In this document: in pieces, positions 37,601 through 47,479 of the stretch | Layout: each line of letters starts with the position of its first letter | Numbering within the stretch: the first letter of the stretch is position 1 | Assembly: GCA_035041965.1 (NCBI GenBank) | Contig: JAPYMA010000172.1 | Coordinates: forward strand, 243,540-307,539 | Reading direction: 5' to 3' | DNA from: Anisakis pegreffii | Lineage: Eukaryota > Nematoda > Chromadorea > Rhabditida > Anisakidae | DNA: 64,000 nt | The notes under the pieces: model-generated | The model's input: the letters and a program-made list of their open reading frames with translations, nothing else | What the model was told of the DNA's origin: nothing | Databases searched by the model: none | Position numbers and translations under genes: made by a program

Positions 37601-38412
37601 TATTGTTATTACAATGTTAACTCAGGTAACAGATTGAATGCTCCCTACTTCAGGTAACATATTGAATGTTCCTTACCTCAGGTAACAGATTGAAAATCGC
37701 ACTACCAGATAGGGTACCAACACCGAGTGCAACGAAATAGGTAAGGGTGCGATCGTAGAATTGAGGTGAAACAAACGGTAACAATAAAATACCGCAAACG
37801 GATGATCCACTTATTATTGTAATCATCGCTAGCCCAATACCCCATACTGAAATTGTTAATACGAATCGATTGGGTGTAATCAAAACAACATTAATCATTG
37901 TTATTTTTGTCAACAATCAACAACAATGACAGCAGTTCTTTTCAATAACTCAATATGATGGCAGAGCCTGTAACGGGATAGGTGAATTCCATCTGGATGC
38001 GATATCTTCTATAATGTGATACTGTTCTTGTTCTTGAAAAAGCTTTCATTTAAGACGAATGATCATAAATGGGCAAAAGTAAATGCAAACTACCAGGTGA
38101 TACTCACGATCAGCGGTACTTTTGGGAGAAAGTCTGTAGGTATTGAACTTCTTCGAAGAGAGAAGCACATGCAAGCTAAAGGGAAGAGGTGAAAATGTTA
38201 AATGTGAGCTTAGGATATTGGCTATATTTAAGCTCATCAACGGTACTTTGCATGAATTTATTCGATTTACCTTGCCATGCAGGCGTAGGGTCGCCAGTTG
38301 CACCATTGTTGAGATCTAATGAGTCGTTCAAAAAGCGCATACAGAAGTCGGTTCCATTTGCGGGTCGGTAGCGATTGACCATTTCGACAAACGAATCAAC
38401 TTCAACGCTCAT
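34641..38412 (-). CDS. ZIP-family metal transporter, ZIP8/ZIP14-like (SLC39, LIV-1 subfamily)
   Basis: Exons 38412-38271, 37846-37677, 37027-36908, 36377-36282, 35757-35556, 35219-35029 and 34790-34641 close in phase to 356 residues. [16 protein letters not shown] and [22 protein letters not shown] give TM1-TM2. The exon at 37027 gives TM3 ([15 protein letters not shown]), and a short hydrophilic loop follows. TM4 carries HNFIDG (208-213) and TM5 EEVPHELGD (237-245), the metal-site motifs. Later exons give the last membrane segments ([32 protein letters not shown]). The Glu at the start of the TM5 motif, where most LIV-1 proteins have His, is characteristic of ZIP8/ZIP14, which carry zinc, manganese and iron into the cytosol. 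The loop is short and not His-rich. The ATG at 38412 follows TTTACAG at 38420, so an upstream exon with a signal peptide, or trans-splicing, is possible. Confidence 0.95.
37622..37700. repeat. Three ~28-bp tandem repeats spanning an exon end in the ZIP gene
   Basis: The unit, read on the plus strand as CTCAGGTAACAGATTGAA plus about ten bases, occurs three times. The copy nearest 37677 contains the real exon end (minus strand TTACCTGAG|GTAAGG). The other two lie in the following intron and repeat the exon-end sequence next to weaker donor-like bases. Confidence 0.8.
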
Positions 38413-41400
38413 TTTTGGTCTGTAAACGATAACACAAATCAGTCAGTGACTGCAGAATCATACACGGTTATCAGCATTACGATGAGGTAATAAGTGACGT
38501 TAGGGCGACATTCTCTTCGATGAATGCAAAAATTCTTGTCATAGAAATACGAAACAATTTCACTCAAATAGTTCCAACAAATAAAAACAACAATTAAGTA
38601 TTCATCAATAGAGTTTTCTAAATTTTAAAGGAAGGGATCAATCACTAAACCGCTGAAGAGGATCGCTGAATTCAGTGCATTCAGCCACTCTATTCATCTA
38701 CTTCCTCATTCATGAGCACATTTCACATGCTGATAAAGGAATTGAAGCGTTCTTTCCTTACGGTCATGCATTTACGGTGCATGACATACTTCATTTGACT
38801 ACTGGCATCAGTAGAACTTAAAAATATGACACGAATTATTCATGGCGTTGATAATAGTTCATAATAGTAGCATAATGCAATACAAACATGCGTGTGGACA
38901 GCGAAAGCATATAGTTTCTCATCATTATAAATGAAAATGGAGATATTACCAAAGGATAAAAATTTTATTAATCGAAAAGTTAAAAGTGAAGCTATGATCG
39001 CAAATGAATGTACGATAATTTGTTATCGTGTAACGATTGAATACTATAAGATTAAGATTAACAGCCGCGAAAACCAAATTGTTAGTTTGAGCGATGTTTT
39101 TTGAGACGTCGTGATATGTGACCAGTTCGTTCGGCAAACACAGGCATTAGCAACGAACAAGAATTGAATCATAGATCAAACAACATCTTTAGTGGTCGCT
39201 TCAGAAGGATCACGACACATCGAGTTGACGAAATTTATGCACAACGTCTAGCATAAGATTTTTTGCTAATTTCATCGCATTAAATTTTTACTAACGATTT
39301 TTTCTATTTATTTGTAATTTGTTGTAATTAATTTGTAACTAAAAACATTTTTCATCAGAATGTCTTAGAGAACCTAAACAACGCATACATAAGGCGCAAA
39401 AATTTGTGGAAATATCACGTCGACAAAACAAACTCTCGAGAGAGGTTCAGAGTGCAAATGATATATTTCTAGTGATATCAAAGTGGCACGGTTGAACATT
39501 CGATGATCACCAATGCACTTCGAATTTTTTTCACAGAGAATTTTCGCCTCGAACGCTGCAATCGTCGTTTTTGTTTTATCGATAGATTTTCATTGCCATC
39601 TGAACAGATTCATTTCCTCATCAACGGTCAATGTTGATTAGCGCGATGAAAACACGAATGTTTCCATAGATGAAATGACTTTTTATCTAAACAACTGCTA
39701 TCCTCTCAACAATTCAAGAGTTTGAAAAGACTCAATGTCCATTCGGAATTAGGAATGACTCATTGGAGTCCATTAAATAAACAATGGAAATTGATGTAAA
39801 ATAAATTTTCGTGAACTTATGTGGATGAATGAATCAGTAGTAAAATATTCCTAGAATCGTTCATTTTCGAATGAAAACGATAAAACTGGAACGTGAAGTA
39901 GAGGAAGAGTGATCGAAGTAGCAAGCTATTAGCAGCTCAGCTGATAAAGCTTGTACCACTGCGTGACGATTGCAAAAAAAAATATCCGATCGGATTTCTC
40001 TGATTGTGAGCTTCACAAAAGATCAAAATTCCGCCAAATAATTTGAATAGGGCTATGCACTAGTTATCAGTGAATGTCATCGATTGACTGTGGCAGCTGA
40101 GCAAGCCTGCAAATGAAATGCAAGCAAAAAAACATACGAATAAATTTCCAGACATATGAATTTAATTTTCATTTTTCATTATTCAGCATCGCGAACACTT
40201 GATGAAAGCCTCAGTAATAGCACAAGAATGCGTCTTTGCCGGCTTTCATCCAATACGAATCGAGTTTTCCAGGAACATCTCATAATTAGACTCATAAATG
40301 GAATTTAACCGGTTTCCCTCGATTTGGTCGGTCGAAATGCATTGAAAGGTCTTACAATTAGCAGTGGATCTCGCTGCGCTAATCGGTGAAAATGACTGTA
40401 GTAATTGTGATCGTTTGTGATCGTAATATTCATTTGTTCGTTCCTTGAAGTTCACTAAACTTCAACGAACGATTAAGTGAATATTGCTTGTTGCTATGAT
40501 AGAAATTTCCTATTGAGTGCAAGTCGTCATATGATGCAATGCAATGACACGAGAGAATAGACATAAATAGGCAATACGGTGCAATAACATGCATAAAATA
40601 AGTTTGATAATGTTTTTTTCATTGTACGCTGAACGGTGTTCATCAACAACTTCGCCGAATGGAAGCAAATGAATACTGTAAAAAAGTGAAGAGAACTCGT
40701 TTAGCGGAATAAAACTTGAAATTGATAACAATCAAAAGTAACAATGCTTGTTTCTTGATGCAATCACGCTATTCTGCATCCGATTGCAGTGTAACGCAAC
40801 TTAAACACTTGCCTTGCGACCGTTTCTTCGGATAAATTTACAGGAATGCAGTTTTTTGATTCGCTCAACGAATAGCACCAAGACAATTTCTTTTTTGGGT
40901 TGTGAATATCCAAAAAATACGCCATTTAATCTTTCGATCAAATGGCAATAAAAAGAGCAAAGTATGTAGCCTAAAAGTACATCGTTAAATAGAGTTCACA
41001 AACTTGTTTTTGCATTCATTAAGGTATGAAGAGCAACAATGCTTTAGTGTAATAATGATGAAGAAGCTTACACGCTCCAACAAGGGAATCAATTCGCTGA
41101 ATAATAGTGATGCAAAACGTGTGAAAGTGACGATACGTTTGTGAATGGATTGAAATGACGAAAATTATGTGCTTAATTCGAATCGATTATGCCTAAGAAT
41201 TTATTCGTAAATGTGAAAATCGTTTAGAGATTATGGAATGAAAATAATTGTGACTATTTTTTAAATCACATTCTCTGTTTGGTATCACTAAATTCTGACG
41301 GAATTCGCTGCTGCTTCGGCGATAATGAACTACGTGAAAACAAGACATTGACAGTCGACGGTGATTTTGAATTGTAGAATTAAGGAATCCCGTCATTTCA

Positions 41401-43695
41401 GTGATCGAATTATAAATCAGTCGAATTACAATTTGACGAATAATCACTTGATTGAACCATTTCATGCGATTGAAAAGAAATGCGCCATCAAAACAACTCA
41501 TTCACGCGTAAAGCATGCAAGCGAACAACCGTTGTTACCGTTCACCTATAAATGAAAGATTTCCTTTATATGAAGACTTAGTTTCTTTATATGAAGAAAG
41601 ATTTATTTCTTTATTCCCATTGACGAAGCCATAACTTGTCCGATATCAGCATTGAAAAAATTCATAAGCAAGCATTTTGGTTTGCTGCGATGAACATGAA
41701 ACAAAACAGGCGAAAGAATGCCGTAAAATTGATGAAAAAATTTCTTCCACCGTACATTTATATCTACGTTAATGCAGAACAAAACGGATTCTAGTTGTAG
41801 CGAATAAAATGCACAGTTCGATGGATAATCCTTTCTGCATGAAACTTCAAGAAATTAATGTCATCAGACATTTTCATCACAATTCCTACTGCTTATCCCC
41901 ACACTATCAATCGATCGACTGATGTTCATCTCTCCGCTCATACCACGATCCAAAATATATCCTTCTCCCCGTGAAGGGCGATCAGATAGAGCAGATGAAA
42001 AAATTTCATATGCTCCATCTAATCTAAAATATACCCTTCACGAATGCGACAGTCGTTTAGAAGAGGCATTTTTCGAGAGGAAAAGAAAACTGAATCGCTG
42101 AAGTGCTGATGAGTTAAGAACATAAACGATCGATCAAGATCGGTTATTTTTTCAAACCGTAAACAAACACCTTGCCTCAGCACATCGTGCTCACGAAAAT
42201 TCAAAGACGAAAATTGACGAAAATTCAGAAAATATCAATAATGAACTCGAATTGACACCAATAATGAAGCATTGATAAAGATGCTCCAGCATCGATGCAT
42301 GATCGCAGTGGGAAGTGTCAGTGAATCAATCAAAAAGGACACTCTAATTTGAAGATGGATGGTAATCAAATGACACTGCGAGTGTAATGAATCGATACGA
42401 ATTACTTCGGTTTTATCGAATGGGCGGTATTTGTAAATTGCTACAAGTTTGATGATGCGATCGCTCAACGAAACGACACCAAAAATTTATTTGTATTTCA
42501 ATTCAAATTTTAATCTTAATTGGGGAATTTTCAACGTTATGCATTACAAAAATGACTGAAGTGAACGATGCGCGACTATAACGACCAGTAGATCAGTTCA
42601 GCTGCTGCGGTCTTTCATTAGAAACGCTTCCTCGCAATCTATTTTTTTTCAATTGCTGTTCATCTCTTAATTTCATTTCCATTTAATCAAGCGCATTTTT
42701 AGCGATCTGATTACATTCTCCTTTCGAAATATAAATTATTCAGTGACAATGAATTACTTCATTCGGCAATTTTCTCATCACAATTCAAGAGTTTATTCAT
42801 CGTTGAAACTCGAGAATATTTGGAGGACAATTGCACTGAAAAAAAGTTGCACGCTGCCTTTGAACAAAATGCATTCCATAGAGTGCAATGTGTTAAGAAT
42901 TTTTTTTAGAAACTGCACTCTCTCTCAATTTTTTGAGCTTTTTTAAGCTTATAAGAGCATCAGCAAATTTTTTGCGTCTTGCATGCGCTAAATAAAACGT
43001 CATTACGTACTAACTTGGGAATTCTGTAAAAATTTAGTGACGGTAAATTTTTCGCGAGGATATCTCATATCTCATAACCTAATGGTATCGCAAAAAAATT
43101 TTTCAGTCCCACAAGATCGAACGGAAATGGAAAACTGTGAAACCGTGAAGCATGTGTTTTAATTCACTTCAATTATGGAACGACTCAATGCTTAATTCAG
43201 GTCATATGATTACATATTAACTGATAATGAATCTCGAAATCTCGAGAGAACGATTCGAATCTTATTTTCCCGTCTACATGTATGGAACTTCGTATTTCCT
43301 TCAATTAAACTGTGAAGTATCAGTCAGCATGCGACGCTCTAATGCATTCTCTTATCGACCAGTCTGTTCTCCATCCCAAAAAATTCAGTATAAGCGGATA
43401 CTTCGCTTTCCGAACTGGTAATTCCGGAACGATTGCAACCATAAGCCTAGAAAAATGGACCAAGGTGTGAACCTAATGGAGAAAGATGGGACATTATGGA
43501 AATCGACTGTTTTGATAATTACTCGCGATGTGTCCAGTGTAATCGATCTGAAAACGTATGTAAATGTTGGATTAACATGAACGATACTCAAAAGTATCGC
43601 TCTACTTTATCACTCAATCTAAAAATGATCACTTTTTATTATTAATCAGCTGAGATCCGGTCGGTTGATACTATATAGGCAATTATTAACTAACA
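38413..43695. other. 5.3-kb region without a recognisable gene
   Basis: AT-rich DNA with several short frames (for example 41193-41501 minus, 41361-41555 plus, 40246-40455 minus), none with a motif, splice context or paralog that would support it. An imperfect hairpin lies at 41970-42042. The 5' end of the ZIP gene and the promoter of the small membrane protein A should lie at its two ends. Confidence 0.4.
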
Positions 43696-44742
43696 ATGAT
43701 TTATGGTGTTGTTATTTTAGCTGTGTTCATTTATATTGCGGTTCGCGTGCATTTAAGGGTATGCTCTATGAATACTTGAACGTTTACAAGAACGTTTCAT
43801 TGTTTCAACGACTAAAATTAAGAACTTTCAAATAAGCTTCGGAGGCGTTTCAGAAACTGAGCGAAGAATTGGATTCAAATGCCTTTCACTGAAGCAGTGC
43901 ATTCTTAATATTTATTTTCACGTAAATTTTCACAATTTCTAATCCTCACAAACAATCATGCATATTCATTCGACCAACTGTGACCTTACAGTTGAGAGAA
44001 CGCGGAGAAGAAGGATTTCCGATTATTGGCGATATAGTTGATCAGTTCTATAAGAGTGAAAACAATGAAATGATTAATATGGGAAGCAGTTCCGCAACGT
44101 AAATTCTCGGATGATTCAGAATTTTCATAAAGTTTTTCAAAAAATTTCGATTCATCAACGAATTGAAATCTCGTTTGAGAAAATTTCATCGGAAGCTGCG
44201 GAAGTTCTTGGAACACTCGAAAGTTTCGCATTTTTGACCTAATCTCTATGGTTCACTTGATCCAAACCATTTCAAAGCGTGAGCAAGTACTCTTGAAATG
44301 GACAATTTGTTCGAGAGAGTCATTTGAGTTGTTTTAGCAGCAACGACGCAACGAAACAAATCACAATAGTTCCACAATCAACTGCGACCGATACGAGATC
44401 TCATATACCGAAATTACCCACTTCAATGGAAATGGCTTCGGTCAGAATCTTTTCATACGATCCTTTCAATGTTAAACGACTTTTACGCAGTTCACCTCAT
44501 TATTGAACTGATATCCACTATTCAATGATTCGATAAATGTTCCATCTGAAATTCTCTTCGTATGATTCGCATTGTTTTTGAAATTTGCTGAAACTTTCAA
44601 CGCTTCTCGCTATCAGGACGAAAAAGATACGAATTTTCAGGACACTTCCTCAGCCGAATCAAATGAGCAACAAAACGAATCAGGAGAGAAGATCTCTCAA
44701 AAACCCGTTGAACCTACGCGTACGTTAAAATTCATCACTTGA
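43696..44742 (+). CDS. Small single-pass membrane protein A, unknown family
   Basis: Exons 43696-43758, 43992-44098, 44341-44440 and 44641-44742 close in phase to 123 residues. The first exon is 21 codons and forms a membrane segment (YGVVILAVFIYIAVRV). The second begins LRERGEEGFPIIGDIVDQF; the remainder is polar, rich in Ser, Thr, Gln and Glu. With no cleavable signal peptide evident, a short extracellular or lumenal N-terminus with a cytosolic tail is likely, because basic residues follow the membrane segment. Protein B, 2.8 kb downstream, has the same exon sizes and a similar start, so this is a tandem duplicate. The GxPxxG motif recalls the P450 N-terminal hinge, but no other P450 motif follows and the frame closes with a stop. 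The function is unknown. Confidence 0.55.
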
Positions 44743-44872
44743 ATCTGATAGGTGCAAAAAAAATTTCCGCGCATTTCATGAAAATTTGACACTTCAAATA
44801 CCTATCAATAATTTTTGACTGACCACGAGATGACCAACGTCGATCATAGTGTCACCATTATTTAGTCGTTGA

Positions 44873-45012
44873 TAGTGTGTTTCGGAGGTCGGGAATTTTC
44901 GGGGATTCCCTTCTAGAATCCTCGTCCCTGACTTTTTTCGAACTGACCACATTTTCAGGGTCGTCCTCGATTTCCCCCGTCCTCGACTTTTTAAACATCC
45001 TCGCAACACTAG
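44873..45012. mobile_element. hAT-like MITE, family 1, copy 3 (140 bp)
   Basis: Termini TAGTGTGTTTCGGAGG and CCTCGCAACACTAG are imperfect inverted repeats. The 8-bp duplication GTCGTTGA flanks it (44865-44872 and 45013-45020). The core repeats the CGGGAATTTTCGGGGA and CCTCGTCCCTGAC style blocks of copy 2. It lies about 130 bp after the stop of protein A. Confidence 0.8.
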
Positions 45013-45443
45013 GTCGTTGATAAGGAATTGTGCAATGCATTGTTTCTCATTCATTACAAAGTTTTATTCATTAAATGCTCACCTCAGCATTCGATTGAGC
45101 AATTTCAGCGGCGCAATGAAATTTCGAAGCGAAAAGGACCAATTGATCGATCACTTCTAATGATAATCACTACAAAAAGCTGATACAAACGAAACAAAAC
45201 TTTATATTGATACTCTAAAATCTGTTGCTCGAATAAACACGATTTCCATGAACATCAAATGATAACTCAATTACACGTCATAAAAACTCTTCAATCTGGA
45301 AGAACGGGCACATGCTCTTTACAAAAATCTTACTCGCTCTTCTTGTTTTCCAAACACTTTTCTGAACTTCAAGTCATCATACCTGTTGAACTCTATCCTG
45401 TTAGCTCTTATTCTGCCTGTTATTCACCCAAGTGGCGTGACTG

Positions 45444-45560
45444 AAACAACAGTACTACCTACAATATTGATTTGTTGATTTAATCAGCAATTTCGACTCA
45501 TTACGAGTCGAAATTGCTGATTAAATCAACAAATCAATATTGTAGGTAGTACTGTTGTTT
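45444..45560. repeat. Perfect 56-bp inverted repeat with 5-nt loop
   Basis: Arms 45444-45499 and 45505-45560 are exact reverse complements by reading; the loop is ATTAC (45500-45504). The arm runs from AAACAACAGTACTACC to CAATTTCGACTC. It directly abuts the left end of the 45562-45921 element. A transcript from either strand would fold into a long perfect hairpin. Confidence 0.95.
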
Positions 45561-45561
45561 G

Positions 45562-45921
45562 AGATAAACCTCATTTCTATGTTTATTTCTGATCGAGTTT
45601 ATCACTAACGAATCAGCGTGAAACATTCGTAATACTAATAAATTCGAATGATCGTCCCAAGCGATCACTCATGTGCAAATGCTCATATATCACCAAAATT
45701 GCCTGATCATATTCAATGCTAAATCGTTACGAGCAAATGGCATTTTCCATCATCGATATCGATGAAAGCTGCAGTTTGGTAGAAAATAGAATATTTTCAT
45801 CACAGACTTAATTTAACTAATGTTGATTAGTGATGATTGATGGCTGTTTGTTGAGAGATATCTAAATGTTTGTGCTGAATAATATTTCGATCGGAAATAA
45901 ACATAGAAATGAGGTTTATCT
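45562..45921. mobile_element. MITE-like element with 34-bp terminal inverted repeats
   Basis: 45562-45595 (AGATAAACCTCATTTCTATG...) and the reverse complement of 45888-45921 agree at 33 of 34 bases. Weaker inverted similarity continues inward (AATCAGCGTGAAACATT against ATTCAGCACAAACATTT). No clear target-site duplication is visible, partly because the palindrome adjoins the left end. The inside is non-coding. Confidence 0.65.
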
Positions 45922-46534
45922 AAACATGATGCATTAGAGTGCACATCTGAAAAGTTATTCTTTTGATTAGATGTCAGTTCAGTTCGATTGCTTTGGAAGA
46001 TGATTGGCGATGCGTGTTGAATAGCGATATGACACTTTTCCCTTTTAAGGTCATCCAACCATCTCATTTTAAGATGGCATTGATAATTGATTGCGAAATT
46101 TCATTCAGTCAGTTATGTTTGAGGGAGTTTCACTTTATTACATTGTTCCGATTATATCAGCAAATAACTTCCCTTGGACAGGAAATTGGTGTCGCTGCAG
46201 GAATTTCGTGCGTTTACCTTGTAAATAAATCAGTCTTTACAAAAAGAACTTCATGAAGATAATGCACAGATATATATGAATCAGATTTACATTCTTCATA
46301 TTAAGTAAATGGATAAATTCAATGATAATTTATCGAATAGATAAATTCAACAAAATTTTTAACAAATAAATAAATTCAATGATAATTTCAGTGATATTTT
46401 AAATGATGATGATTATGAGGATTGTTCATTGTTCATTCATTATTCATTGTTTATAATCGCCCGACCAGCGGGTGGCTGGGATTTTCGACAGGGTTTTTGG
46501 CTTTCATGAGAATTGACGTTTGTACGTCGCCATA

Positions 46535-47472
46535 ATGTTCTATGGCATAGTGCTCGCAGTGATATTCGTCTACTTTGGAATTAAAATTCATTTGAAGGTG
46601 TGGATTTTAATGACCTTCGTTGTTTGTGGAAAGGAGCATCAAATGTCCACTTCTTCCTCACTCTTCGCAAGCATGATAAAACACGAAACACTTCGGAATT
46701 GCATCGCAGCATGTGCTGATGTATTGCATCATTTCTATATTCCAGAGAAACTTATTATTACATTTAGACCTAGCCGCATATTTTTAATCATTGGTAAGAT
46801 CGTTCAGAAGTCATAAGATCCAGATTCTCAACAGAGCAAGGTGGCCGAACGTAATTTGTTGTTCGTTTAAAATAGGAAACTCTTCTAAATCGCTCTGCCA
46901 AATAAAAAAAAGCTTTATATACAGTACAGAGAACGCGGTGAACCGGGTGTGCCGATACTAGGCAATTTGGTGGATTTAATTCGCGAGAAACGTCGATCAA
47001 GTAATGGAGGATTCGTTCATCTGGAAGCATTCGATGAGGGGTTCGTTCGTGCTTTTTCGAGTGTCCTCTATAGCAACTGTCGAATTTCAATAACATTAGT
47101 TGTTAACAAGTCGTTGAATTGAGAATGTGCACAAGTGAACTTATAGATCAGGATCAAGTAAACGGCATATAATGACAAGCGGCATATGTTTGCGAATCAT
47201 TACCTGAATCATTTTGATCAGATTGATCTGAATTGATCAAACTCTTTGAATATTCGTTTTGTGATCAAACTGCCAAAATAATCTCGATCTCACGGCAATA
47301 AGATCGTTCGATGAAACAATAGAATCTGTTCACAATAGAATCTAAGTCGATGTCACAATAGAATCTCAATAGTTTCAGCAGTATCAGAAATGAAGACATA
47401 CAAATAACGAACACCACTCAAAGTTCACCGTTGTCAGTAACGTCATCGTCAAACTTACCAAACGAATCTGAA
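46535..47472 (+). CDS. Small single-pass membrane protein B, paralog of A (3' end unresolved)
   Basis: Exon 1, 46535-46597, encodes 21 codons with a membrane segment (YGIVLAVIFVYFGIKIHLK). Exon 2, 46925-47040, begins YRERGEPGVPILGNLVDLI and then adds a basic stretch (REKRRSSNGGFVHLEAF) absent from protein A. Exon 3, 47379-47472, reads GSIRNEDIQITNTTQSSPL and aligns with exon 3 of protein A. Phases (0, 2, 0) are the same in both genes. A fourth exon near 47935-47976 (a GSSAKK...IEEAS frame) resembles exon 4 of protein A, but its phase does not join cleanly. No catalytic motif or known domain is seen. Confidence 0.5.
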
Positions 47473-47479
47473 GTTACTC

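Noticed and set aside
41193..41501. 102-aa minus-strand ORF
   Set aside because: No family features and an opposing ORF of similar quality; probably chance.
43696..47040. Two cytochrome P450 genes, from the membrane anchor plus GxPxxGN-like motif
   Set aside because: No further P450 exon (I-helix AGxxT, ExxR, heme Cys) follows, and the downstream in-phase exons are polar and short, ending in a stop for copy A.
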